NCBI GenBank assembly: GCA_001643675.2
Contig: LSRY02000015.1
Coordinates: 1,318,001-1,382,000, forward strand
Reading direction: 5' to 3'
Source: Monocercomonoides exilis
Taxonomy: Eukaryota; Preaxostyla; Oxymonadida; Polymastigidae
Length of the DNA: 64,000 bases
This document shows positions 33,493-42,876 of this stretch, piece by piece (the stretch's first letter is position 1; each line of letters begins with the position of its first letter). A program made the translations under genes and the position numbers. The notes beneath the pieces were generated by a model. That model saw only the letters and a list, made by a program, of their open reading frames with translations. It was not told where the DNA came from and made no database searches.

Positions 33493-36400
33493 ATGAAAGC
33501 TATCCATATTATTTCTGCATATTTTCTTCTTATAACTCTCGATTGCATTTGCGAAGGAACTAAGCTATCCGCTGTTACTGAAACACAAACTTTGATATTT
33601 GATGTTTATAATTCAACCTTAAGGTTACAAAAGCTATCCTTTTTGACAGTGAAAAATGAAAGCATAGCATTCTTCAAAAAAAATTTATTTTCTGAACTTG
33701 TAAGTTGCATATTCATTCCTTCTTCATTGGGTATTAACAGTCCATTTTTTACTTTTGATGGAACCTCACATTTTTACAATTTTACAATCTTAACAACGCA
33801 AACTCAAACTGTTTACACGCCTATTATAAGTGAACATTGCTTAAATTCTAAAGCAAGGTTTTTTACAGGAAGTACAGTGTCGTTTTTTGATTCGAATTTT
33901 TCTTCGTTAACAATTGCATCTCCATGCTCCTTGCTTTCTTGTTATGAAGTTAATTCGATCTATATATTACACTGTGAATTTAGTAATATTAGTTCTTCTT
34001 CGAATCATTATGCAAATGAAAATTCTTCTTGCAATATTTCAATGAGCAGTTGCATTTTTTCTGCTGTTGAAAATCCATTTTATCACACAATTATTGATTC
34101 ACGATTTTCGGAACAATTAAGCGCTTCAAATTCATCTTTCGAACGATGTGCTATACGATATCAAAACCGCACGTACTTGACAGGAGGAACTAAATCATTT
34201 CTTGATATCACCTTTACATTTAACGGAGGCTATACCCAAGGAGGGGCTATCTGTGCAAAAGGCAGTTCTGATGTTGCAATTAATAATTGCTTGTTTGATA
34301 AATGTAAGGTTACCGGAAATGAAAATAATACTGGAAGAGGTGGAGCTTTATTTTGCGAAAATGGAAAATGTGTTGTTTCTGACTCAATTTTTACAAATTG
34401 CACAGGGAGCTATGCAGATGGAGCTGTTTCTTTTTGGTTTGGAACGAAGCGCGTTCTCCATAAATGCCGAATTGTTGATTGTAGCGGTCCACAGCACTTT
34501 GGAGGAATGAATTTCGAACAAGCCCCTGAAAATGAATCTCAAATATCTGAATGCGAATATTCGAAATGCTGGTGTAGCATCGATGGCGATTCTTGTAGAG
34601 GATGTGGAGGCGCCTTGGGAATAGTTAATCCACCTCCACATCTTTTCATTACTAGCATAAAATTCCAAAACAACAGGGCTGTGAGACATGGAGGCGCAAT
34701 CATGTGCTTTTTGGCTTTATCAGGTTCTTCATTTCGATGTCGTTTCCTTTTTTTCAGTAACAATTCAGGGCGGAGTCAAGGAGGAAGTGATATTTACACA
34801 GATCATAATTTTGCTGGAAAGTTGGATTCTACTCAATTTGAAACATGCTATTCGTTTTCTGCGGCACCTCGCTTTGTCTACTGCAACAGCGATGGAAGTT
34901 ATCCAGATGCTGCTAACAAGCCAGATTGGCTGCCGACTCCGAGTTTTCCAAACATTTACGTGAAAAATGGAGGACATGATACAAATGATTGCGGTAATTC
35001 CACAGGCAACAAGGAGTGTCTCACATTAAAATTTTCAATAACACGCTGGACTCCAATATTTAACCAGAAGATTATTGTGAATGGAGGAACTTACACTGAA
35101 ACCTCACTGGACATCTCAGACAGAGTGATAGTGGCAGACTCCCAAACGTCAATTCCAAAGATTGTCTCAAAAATTAGCTCAGGAACATTTTGCACGATCA
35201 CAAACGGATCATTTTCCGCTTCGAATTTAATTTTTGTGCATAACTCGTCAACTTCTTCAAATGCGATAATGTTTTCGATAAGCGAAGAAGATGGAGTACT
35301 GAAGCTGATCAAGAGCAAAGTGACGGCCGAAAGCGGACAAGGCACTTCCTTTTCTAAGTCTCTTTTTGTGATTAACGATGGACATTTAATCCTCGACCAG
35401 ACAACTATCACGGCAATAAAAGCTTCGAAGCCTGTTTTATCTCTTATTTTTCCGAGGGAATTTACTACAACGCAGTCAGTGTTTTCTCAAATCAGCCGAA
35501 CAAATGGAAATGGAAGTGTATTGGAAGCAACACTGGAGGCAGGACAAATATTACATTTAGCAAATTTTTCTCTTTCTGAATGCAGCTGCAGTGAAGGAAA
35601 TGGAGGAGGAATGTGGGTTTATATGAAAGCTGGCTCATCTTTCAGACTGGGAAATGCTACTGGCGCATCTGTTTCTGGCAGAGAGGCCAACGCGAATGAG
35701 ATCATGGGCTTCACATCGTGTGCAGCACACGGCGGATCGGAGCCGAAATATGGATGTGGAGGAGGAGTGTTTCTGTATCTGGAGAATGGAGCGACAGACT
35801 TTATATTCAAAGATGTGTCGTTCAGTTCATGCACTGCAGAAAGTGGGAAGAATATATTTGTGAGCGCTAATAGCCTTTCCACAGTTATAACCAATACAAC
35901 TATTGCCTTCGGGCCTGACCTTTCCAGCAATGATGGGCTTCGTGGATATGAAAGATTATCATTAGGAGCTACATTCGCCATTCCTTTACTGATTTACCTA
36001 AAGCCATTTGCAAGTCCTGCTTGTGTTGGTGGCTCATTCAAAGCAGATATCAATCGGTGTGGATTTCCTTCGTTCCCATGCTCAACAATTAACTTTGCAG
36101 TAACTACGCACTTTTATGCAACCAAGGTGGAGATCTTGCTTGTTTCTCCATTCAGTTTCAATGCAGAACTGAAAATGGAAACGAATGAATGGGACATTTC
36201 AACAACAGCACAGGGAACAAAATTTGAAGTCAGTTTAGCTTCACCAACGGCACAAGCAGGATTTATTGAATCATCCATTTTATCGACAATAACCAACATC
36301 ACATTTTCTGTTCCTCAGACGCTCACAAACAAAGATGCGCTTTTGCTTTGTTCTTCAGATACTTTGAAAGTTATTAACTGCGGATTAACAGCAGCTACAA

Positions 36401-39400
36401 GTGTATCCTCGATTCAATTTTCATTTGTCAAAGTTGCATCAGGCAGTTTACTCCTCAAGAATTTTGATGCTTCATCTTTATCTTTCACCGCTGTTTCTTT
36501 CATTTCTGTATCTTCTGGGTCTCAGGCTTCTGTGAATGCAGAACTCTCCTCATTCGAAGACATCACTTTGAGCAATGGTTGCATCTTGTCTGCAGAAGAG
36601 GTGTTGAGACTGCAGATTACTTCAAGCAATTTCTCCAAAATAACACGCTCGCAAGGCGATAGTGGTTGTGTTGCTGTGAAAAGCATTACTGGAGTTGCAA
36701 ATTCCAAAGCAATGATAAACAACTGTGAGTTTGAAGACATCAACCTTTCAGAAAACCGGAAGAACGGAGGGTCTGTTTACCTGCAGCTCAGCACGCCCAC
36801 ACTTTTTGAAGTTAATAACGCGTGCTTCACTTCGAGCAAAGTGCGGTGGGAAAGTCCAAGCGGAGAAGGCAGAGGAGGAGCGGTATATTTATCACTTGTC
36901 GACTCAGCTGCCGACTATACGTTCTATTCGAATGTTACGTTTGCTTCAAATAAGGCAAAGTATGGTCCTGATTTGTTTGTTTATTCGACAAATTTGAATG
37001 AAAGTGTTAAAATCGAAAAATTGAACTTTTTCAATCCTATTAATGACGCGTCGCTTTTGGCAGGCGAAGACAGCTCCAAAAACGGAAATGTTGTTCTTCT
37101 GAAATACTATCTGATTCCCAGAGAATTTGTGATTTCTGTCTCTTCTGCAAATGGGGTGGACGTGGCAGTATGTGGATTTGCTGCATATCCGTGTGGCGGT
37201 TTGAGCTATGCATTTGCATTGGGTACAGGCGATGTTACCTTGTCTGTTATTCAATCGTCTAAGATCTCCCAAGAGCTTTCTTTGTCCGGGCGTTCGTACA
37301 CAATCAATGGAGACACTGCTAGAACCTCAGCATTGGACATCGTGAACAACGGAACAGGAACGGGATCCTTTGTAACTTGTGCTTCGGCTGTACTGTTTTC
37401 TCACATTGAATACATAATTCCACCACAACTGGGGTCGCATGCCTCGCTGTTTGGAGTGGGAGGCGGCACATTGACGCTTTCGTCGTGTGCAATCACAAAA
37501 TCAAGCGCAGATAACTTGCAATACACGTTGTTCAATGTAATTCAGGGAGACTTAATCATCAATGAACTTCATACAACTTCTTTGACATGTACGAAGCCAA
37601 TGCTCGTTGTGAATGGGACAAATTCTGCTGCTGCCATCACTGATTGTTCATTCACCTCTGCGTCTGTCACAACTGCTGCTGATGCTCTTTTTGTAATCTG
37701 CAACGAAGCCAGTCTTTCATTGACAAGCTCTGATATTACAAATACCGCTCAGTCAAAGCCAATAATCTCTTCAGCAGCGAATTGCGGATTGAATATGGAC
37801 AGGTGCAAAGTTTCTTCTCTGCAACTAACTGGAAATTCAGCGTTTCATCTGACAAAGCCCAAAGAGTTTTCTATCATAAACAGTAATTTCACAACAGTAA
37901 GTGCATCAACTGCAGATGGAAGCTGTATTTCAATTTCTGACGATTCAGATACAAGCATTGGAACAGTTACTATTTCTATGTGCAATTTTACTGATTGCAA
38001 AGTTACAGGCAATGGAAATGGAGGAGCAATCGCATCCAGTTTGAAAAGTGGGCTGAATTGGAATGTTTCTGGTTGCATATTTGACAACTGCCATGCTCCA
38101 AGTGGAATATCAGATGAAGTGAAAGGAGGAGCAGTATTTATCACACTTTCTGTTGCTTCATCTAATTTCGTAATTGAAACGCCTTCTTTCGGAACAAACT
38201 CTGCAAAATTGGGTTTGAATCTCTTTGTGATATCACCTTCTTTAAGGGACAGCGTCAAAGAAACTACTCTTCCGTTCTTAAAACCAGCCACTGAATCAAC
38301 CAATCGAAATTCAGATAGAATTTATCGAGCTCAATTCAGTTTTTCAACAGCAACAGCAGAAGCTGCCTCTTTTGATTCGGCTTGCGGATATGATTCTGCA
38401 GATCAGATGCATTCAATCCCACTTGTTCTATTTTTCCGTCCACCTCCCACAGCTTTCTCTGTTAATGGAACAGGAATTGACAATTCTATATGCGGATACA
38501 GTGATTATCAGTGCAAAACAATCAACTTTGCATGCGATAGACAAACTACACTTGTAAAAGAAGTGAAAATTGATTCAAATGCAATGAGCTTTTCTGAGGA
38601 GCTTGTGTTATCAGACGCAAAATATAACATTTATGGACTTGATGCGAACACCACACTGACTGTTGCTTCTGCTGGTACTGGAACAGATGGGCTGGTTACG
38701 TCGAGCGCCGAAGCTACGTTGTCGCATCTCATATTTATGCTTCCTTCTCTTCTTGGAACGCACACATCGTTCATTTCTGTTACTTCTCCAGCAGATCCGT
38801 CTTCTGCCACCGGAATTGAATATAGCTTCAAAATGTCGTCGATTGCTTTTGCCATTCATACAGCAGCGAATTTGAACTACAACATCATCAAAGCAACATA
38901 CGGCCATCTTAAAATGAGGGATTGTGATGTCACTGTGCCTGAATACAAGAAATCCCTTTTTGTGTTTTCATCTTCGGTTTCATCTGTTTCTGTTGAAGCA
39001 ACAAACTTCAAAGGCTTTTCTGGGACAAGTGAGCCTGCATTTACATGTCTTGAACCGCCATCTCCAAGCAATGTATACACTACGATTACTCTGAATAACT
39101 CCATGTTCAAAGAATTAAGTCAAGCCATTGATCATCCAGCTTCAATTGTGAAAGACACATTCGCTGCATGGAACACGATAATCACAAACGCTTCTTTTTT
39201 GTTGTGCGTGGCAGGCGCATCTTTACGTGGAGGAGGGTTAAGAATGTGCTTGTCGATGGAAGGTTCTCTCGAAGTATCAAATAGCATGTTTGTTTACTGC
39301 ATAGCATCAAGTGAAGGGCGAGGAGGAGGGTTGTATCTAGACTGTGTGGATCCAGCTGATCCGTTGCCAAACCCAATTCCAAAACTTCCATTCAGGATGA

Positions 39401-42204
39401 ATTCGATCCGATTTAATAACAACGATGCGAAAGTGGGGAAAGATGTGTTTATCAACTGCCACAACATTTCAGAGCAAATCGATGAAACGATATTTGACTT
39501 AGATTATGAAGAACTTTCAATTCAGGCTGATGATTCATTTAATGCAGAAGACACATTTGAAAAAGACAAAAATTTCATTCCATTGATCAACCTGTACAAA
39601 AACAAGTTCATATTTTTATCTGCTGTCGATAGCGATGATTCGATGAAGCAATGCGGAAGTGAAATTCTTCCATGCAAAAGCATCAACGTTGGAATCATTC
39701 ATTTGAGCAGTGGATTTGTCAGAGTGGTGTTCATAAAAGATGCAACTTCAATTGCTAATGAAACAAAAATCAAAGACGCGACTGTAAAGCCATATGCGAT
39801 CAATCAAGCGGTGATTGAGCTCAATGCAAGCATTGATAAGATAACTCCCGATGCGTCTATTTTGACGCTGGTTAACGAAGTTGTCATGAATAATTTAGAT
39901 TTTTGTTTTTCAGATTCATTTTCGTCTCAGCACAAAGCTGTGCTGTATCTTCAAAGCGGTTCCCTTGATGCAAAGGATATTTCGTTCTCTTCTATGGCAG
40001 AGCTGAGCATTACTCCTTCATTGTTTTATGTTGCTGCAGGAGATTTAAAGCTGGCTAATTGTACAATTACTTCAGTGAATTGTATTTTACCAATGTTTTA
40101 TTTTTCTTCAACAGCTGATGGTGTTGAATTCTCGTTTCTCAAATGTTATAATTCTTGTCTTTCTTCTTCAATGATTGAGATTGATAACGGCCAATCACGC
40201 ACGCAAAATATTTCATTGGAGAAAATGGAGTTGAAAAACATTTCTTTGAGCTCAAGGGAAGCAATTGGCATTTCTTGCGATTCTTCCTCAAGCAAAGCCA
40301 GCATTACTATTTCTTCTGCTGTTTTTGAATCGATATCTCGGACAGAAGAAGGTCCATCAGCAATCAAGGCTGAGTTATGTAGCATTGAAACGGTGATTGC
40401 TGTTGTGAATTGCACATTCACAAATTGTGAGGCATCTTCTAATCAAGGGAGCATTGCATCATTTGATGCAGTTAGAGCAATAAATGTGAATGACTGCAGT
40501 TTCTGTGGAGAGAACAGCAATGCTCAAGCGTCTGCTTTGAATGAAGATGCCAACAGCAAAGAGATGTGTAAATGGAATGGTTCTTTGGTTCATTTGTCAT
40601 CTGCTGGAATTCTCATGGAAGATTCAGTTGTTTCCAATTCATTAGCAGGAGGATGTTCTTTAGAAAATACGACAGCTGCTCTTATTAAATGTGAATTCAG
40701 AGATAACAATCCAAAGATATCAAACTTTTCTTCTGTTAGGAGGAACATTCGCTGCTCAAATGGCAGTTCATTGAACATCGCGTCTGTTGGAAGTGGTGGA
40801 GATGGACTACTACCAAATTCCTCGTTTTGGATTGTTGCTGATGAATGCCAGCTGAGTGGAGTAGTCACAGAATGGGCATCTCCTCTTTTTGTACCAACTC
40901 TCAACGAAGTTGAACTCGAGTATTCTGATTCTAGTTTGCGTCTTCTGTTCAAAGGGACATTGCTTCTTCCTTGCAACTTGTCATTTAAGATTGCGCAGTC
41001 ACTAGATAATCAACAAGACGAAATTGCAATAGAATACGATTTTATCGAGTTTATCAATGAAAACGAAGCTGCTGGATTGATTCCATCATCAAGTGTTACA
41101 ACTGCCACAACTGATTGCATTTTTACAGCGACAGTTTTGTTTGTGGGAAATTCCGGTCAGAAAAGAGAAACATCATCAGTTGTTCTGATAAATGCATCAG
41201 ATGAGACGAAACAAGCTGAAGGAAAAGTACAATCAAAAGACTTTGATTGGAAAATTGTGGTTATTATTGTGATTTCAGTGCTTCTGGTTGCTTTGGCATT
41301 AGCTTTTGTAGTGGTTCTGTTGAGAAAAAGGAAGAATGAGCAAGAGAAGCGATGGACAGTTGAGTGTGGGGAGGCAACAGGAAATGGAGAAGCTATGGAG
41401 AAAGAATACAAAACACTCGAAATGCCAGAAAGCGAAATGATTTCTGAAGGAGAACTCGAAAGTAACTCAAACAAGGTGGCTGAGAAAGGCAATGAAAGTG
41501 AACAGGGCAGAAGATGGAGTGAAGAGGAAGAGCTTCAAGAGAGCAGAAGCGAGGCAATGCTCATCAACACAAAGGAGGATGGATGCTGGACAAGTAATTT
41601 ATGTGCCAACTTGCTGAACAGCAGCAGCTCATCGTCTTTTGATCTGCTAACTTTTGATGTTGATGTAAATATGGCTGTTGATGGGAATGTGTATTCAATA
41701 GATCAGTCTCAATTCGCATCGCCAACTAAAAACGTGTCAAATGTTAAATTTTCTACAGATATTTTCTCTGCTTCAATTGTGCAGCCAGAAGGATTCGAGT
41801 CCAAAAGTGACAATGCTGATAAAAGAAAGCACTACAAAGAAATTGATGCTGAAGAAGGTAAAGAAAGAGAAGGAGGAGAAAGAGAAGTTTCAAAAGATGG
41901 AGAAGAAAATGATAACAATTCGAGTAAAAGAAAGAAGAAGAGATCAAAAAAGAAGAAAACGAAAAACAACAAGCTCAACGAAATTATTGAAAGTATCAAC
42001 TTATCTGAAGAGCAAAAAAATGTCAGTAAAAATGAGGAAGTGGATGTTCATAATGATATCTTGAATGAATGTGATTGGATTGCAAATGTTCTTCAGATGG
42101 AAGAAGAAGCAACATATGTGAATGAGATTGGTTCTGAAGAAAAGAAGAGGAAAAAGAGGAAGAAAAAGAAGAAGAAAAACGACGCTTTGGAGGAAGCTAA
42201 GTGA
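33493..42204 (+). CDS. Giant secreted beta-helix (Pmp-like) surface protein with C-terminal membrane anchor
   Basis: One uninterrupted frame gives 2,903 residues. Residues 1-22 are a signal peptide (MKAIHIISAYFLLITLDCIC). Residues to about 2560 are a right-handed beta-helix of the polymorphic-membrane-protein type, with many GGA-type turns (GGAICAKG, RGGALFC, HGGAIMC, GCGGGVFLYL, RGGAVYLSL, GGGLYLDC) and frequent N-x-S/T sites. A large repeat starts with CG..x(3-5)..PC/EC near residues 490, 860, 1225, 1665 and 2048 (CGFAAYPCGGLSYAF, CGYSDYQCKTINFA). A single membrane span lies near 2586-2611 (VVIIVISVLLVALALAFVVV), followed by a cytoplasmic tail of about 290 residues with two Lys/Arg blocks. 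Similar proteins in parasites and endobionts are thought to be adhesins. That role here is inference. A remnant of the same family lies at 61611-62192. Confidence 0.88.
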   Translation: MKAIHIISAYFLLITLDCICEGTKLSAVTETQTLIFDVYNSTLRLQKLSFLTVKNESIAFFKKNLFSELVSCIFIPSSLGINSPFFTFDGTSHFYNFTILTTQTQTVYTPIISEHCLNSKARFFTGSTVSFFDSNFSSLTIASPCSLLSCYEVNSIYILHCEFSNISSSSNHYANENSSCNISMSSCIFSAVENPFYHTIIDSRFSEQLSASNSSFERCAIRYQNRTYLTGGTKSFLDITFTFNGGYTQGGAICAKGSSDVAINNCLFDKCKVTGNENNTGRGGALFCENGKCVVSDSIFTNCTGSYADGAVSFWFGTKRVLHKCRIVDCSGPQHFGGMNFEQAPENESQISECEYSKCWCSIDGDSCRGCGGALGIVNPPPHLFITSIKFQNNRAVRHGGAIMCFLALSGSSFRCRFLFFSNNSGRSQGGSDIYTDHNFAGKLDSTQFETCYSFSAAPRFVYCNSDGSYPDAANKPDWLPTPSFPNIYVKNGGHDTNDCGNSTGNKECLTLKFSITRWTPIFNQKIIVNGGTYTETSLDISDRVIVADSQTSIPKIVSKISSGTFCTITNGSFSASNLIFVHNSSTSSNAIMFSISEEDGVLKLIKSKVTAESGQGTSFSKSLFVINDGHLILDQTTITAIKASKPVLSLIFPREFTTTQSVFSQISRTNGNGSVLEATLEAGQILHLANFSLSECSCSEGNGGGMWVYMKAGSSFRLGNATGASVSGREANANEIMGFTSCAAHGGSEPKYGCGGGVFLYLENGATDFIFKDVSFSSCTAESGKNIFVSANSLSTVITNTTIAFGPDLSSNDGLRGYERLSLGATFAIPLLIYLKPFASPACVGGSFKADINRCGFPSFPCSTINFAVTTHFYATKVEILLVSPFSFNAELKMETNEWDISTTAQGTKFEVSLASPTAQAGFIESSILSTITNITFSVPQTLTNKDALLLCSSDTLKVINCGLTAATSVSSIQFSFVKVASGSLLLKNFDASSLSFTAVSFISVSSGSQASVNAELSSFEDITLSNGCILSAEEVLRLQITSSNFSKITRSQGDSGCVAVKSITGVANSKAMINNCEFEDINLSENRKNGGSVYLQLSTPTLFEVNNACFTSSKVRWESPSGEGRGGAVYLSLVDSAADYTFYSNVTFASNKAKYGPDLFVYSTNLNESVKIEKLNFFNPINDASLLAGEDSSKNGNVVLLKYYLIPREFVISVSSANGVDVAVCGFAAYPCGGLSYAFALGTGDVTLSVIQSSKISQELSLSGRSYTINGDTARTSALDIVNNGTGTGSFVTCASAVLFSHIEYIIPPQLGSHASLFGVGGGTLTLSSCAITKSSADNLQYTLFNVIQGDLIINELHTTSLTCTKPMLVVNGTNSAAAITDCSFTSASVTTAADALFVICNEASLSLTSSDITNTAQSKPIISSAANCGLNMDRCKVSSLQLTGNSAFHLTKPKEFSIINSNFTTVSASTADGSCISISDDSDTSIGTVTISMCNFTDCKVTGNGNGGAIASSLKSGLNWNVSGCIFDNCHAPSGISDEVKGGAVFITLSVASSNFVIETPSFGTNSAKLGLNLFVISPSLRDSVKETTLPFLKPATESTNRNSDRIYRAQFSFSTATAEAASFDSACGYDSADQMHSIPLVLFFRPPPTAFSVNGTGIDNSICGYSDYQCKTINFACDRQTTLVKEVKIDSNAMSFSEELVLSDAKYNIYGLDANTTLTVASAGTGTDGLVTSSAEATLSHLIFMLPSLLGTHTSFISVTSPADPSSATGIEYSFKMSSIAFAIHTAANLNYNIIKATYGHLKMRDCDVTVPEYKKSLFVFSSSVSSVSVEATNFKGFSGTSEPAFTCLEPPSPSNVYTTITLNNSMFKELSQAIDHPASIVKDTFAAWNTIITNASFLLCVAGASLRGGGLRMCLSMEGSLEVSNSMFVYCIASSEGRGGGLYLDCVDPADPLPNPIPKLPFRMNSIRFNNNDAKVGKDVFINCHNISEQIDETIFDLDYEELSIQADDSFNAEDTFEKDKNFIPLINLYKNKFIFLSAVDSDDSMKQCGSEILPCKSINVGIIHLSSGFVRVVFIKDATSIANETKIKDATVKPYAINQAVIELNASIDKITPDASILTLVNEVVMNNLDFCFSDSFSSQHKAVLYLQSGSLDAKDISFSSMAELSITPSLFYVAAGDLKLANCTITSVNCILPMFYFSSTADGVEFSFLKCYNSCLSSSMIEIDNGQSRTQNISLEKMELKNISLSSREAIGISCDSSSSKASITISSAVFESISRTEEGPSAIKAELCSIETVIAVVNCTFTNCEASSNQGSIASFDAVRAINVNDCSFCGENSNAQASALNEDANSKEMCKWNGSLVHLSSAGILMEDSVVSNSLAGGCSLENTTAALIKCEFRDNNPKISNFSSVRRNIRCSNGSSLNIASVGSGGDGLLPNSSFWIVADECQLSGVVTEWASPLFVPTLNEVELEYSDSSLRLLFKGTLLLPCNLSFKIAQSLDNQQDEIAIEYDFIEFINENEAAGLIPSSSVTTATTDCIFTATVLFVGNSGQKRETSSVVLINASDETKQAEGKVQSKDFDWKIVVIIVISVLLVALALAFVVVLLRKRKNEQEKRWTVECGEATGNGEAMEKEYKTLEMPESEMISEGELESNSNKVAEKGNESEQGRRWSEEEELQESRSEAMLINTKEDGCWTSNLCANLLNSSSSSSFDLLTFDVDVNMAVDGNVYSIDQSQFASPTKNVSNVKFSTDIFSASIVQPEGFESKSDNADKRKHYKEIDAEEGKEREGGEREVSKDGEENDNNSSKRKKKRSKKKKTKNNKLNEIIESINLSEEQKNVSKNEEVDVHNDILNECDWIANVLQMEEEATYVNEIGSEEKKRKKRKKKKKKNDALEEAK

Positions 42205-42876
42205 ACCTGGTTGAAAAATCAAAGACCATTTATTTGCATTAAAGATTGTATTTTTTTTGTAAGTTATTTTTGCGAAAATGTTATGTTATATTTGTCCCTC
42301 ATTTTTTTTTATAAAAGACAATATTGTTAACCAAAATCGGTTTTAAGTTTTATTCTTTAATTTGCAATTTATAAAATTCACTTGTAACTTTCTTGAAAGT
42401 CTTGCTTTTCAGCTTTTCAGATTTTTTTTTGTGACTGTTTGATATGATGTTATTGCTTTGGATGTTCTATTTTTTGGATATGTATATTTTTATTGTGAAA
42501 CTGCACTATCACCATTTTTGAAGCAAACATTTTTAGTAAAGTTTTCTTTTTCTTTTCTAATTTTTTCTTTTTTGTCAGATAAGAGTTTTATAATTACATT
42601 TCGAATAACCTGATAGAAACAGCGAATGATAATTTGCTATTATGAATAAATTAATTTTTTCTATGAATGTGTGTATCATAAAGACTTTTTCAGTTTTTTT
42701 CAAAATAATGAAAATTTCTTCATTGAAAAAATATGTGAAAGATGAGTCAAACATTTCACAAATACGAATAGACAATTTCATCTTTTGTTAACAAGTTTTA
42801 GGATTAGAAAAACAAATTCTTATTGGGTTTTCATAAAAAAGAAAATAATTAATTATACAATAGATCACTTTTTTAA
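42205..42876. other. Intergenic, AT-rich, no gene seen
   Basis: These 672 bases lie between two plus-strand genes. There are T and A runs and no open frame of believable composition. Confidence 0.6.
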
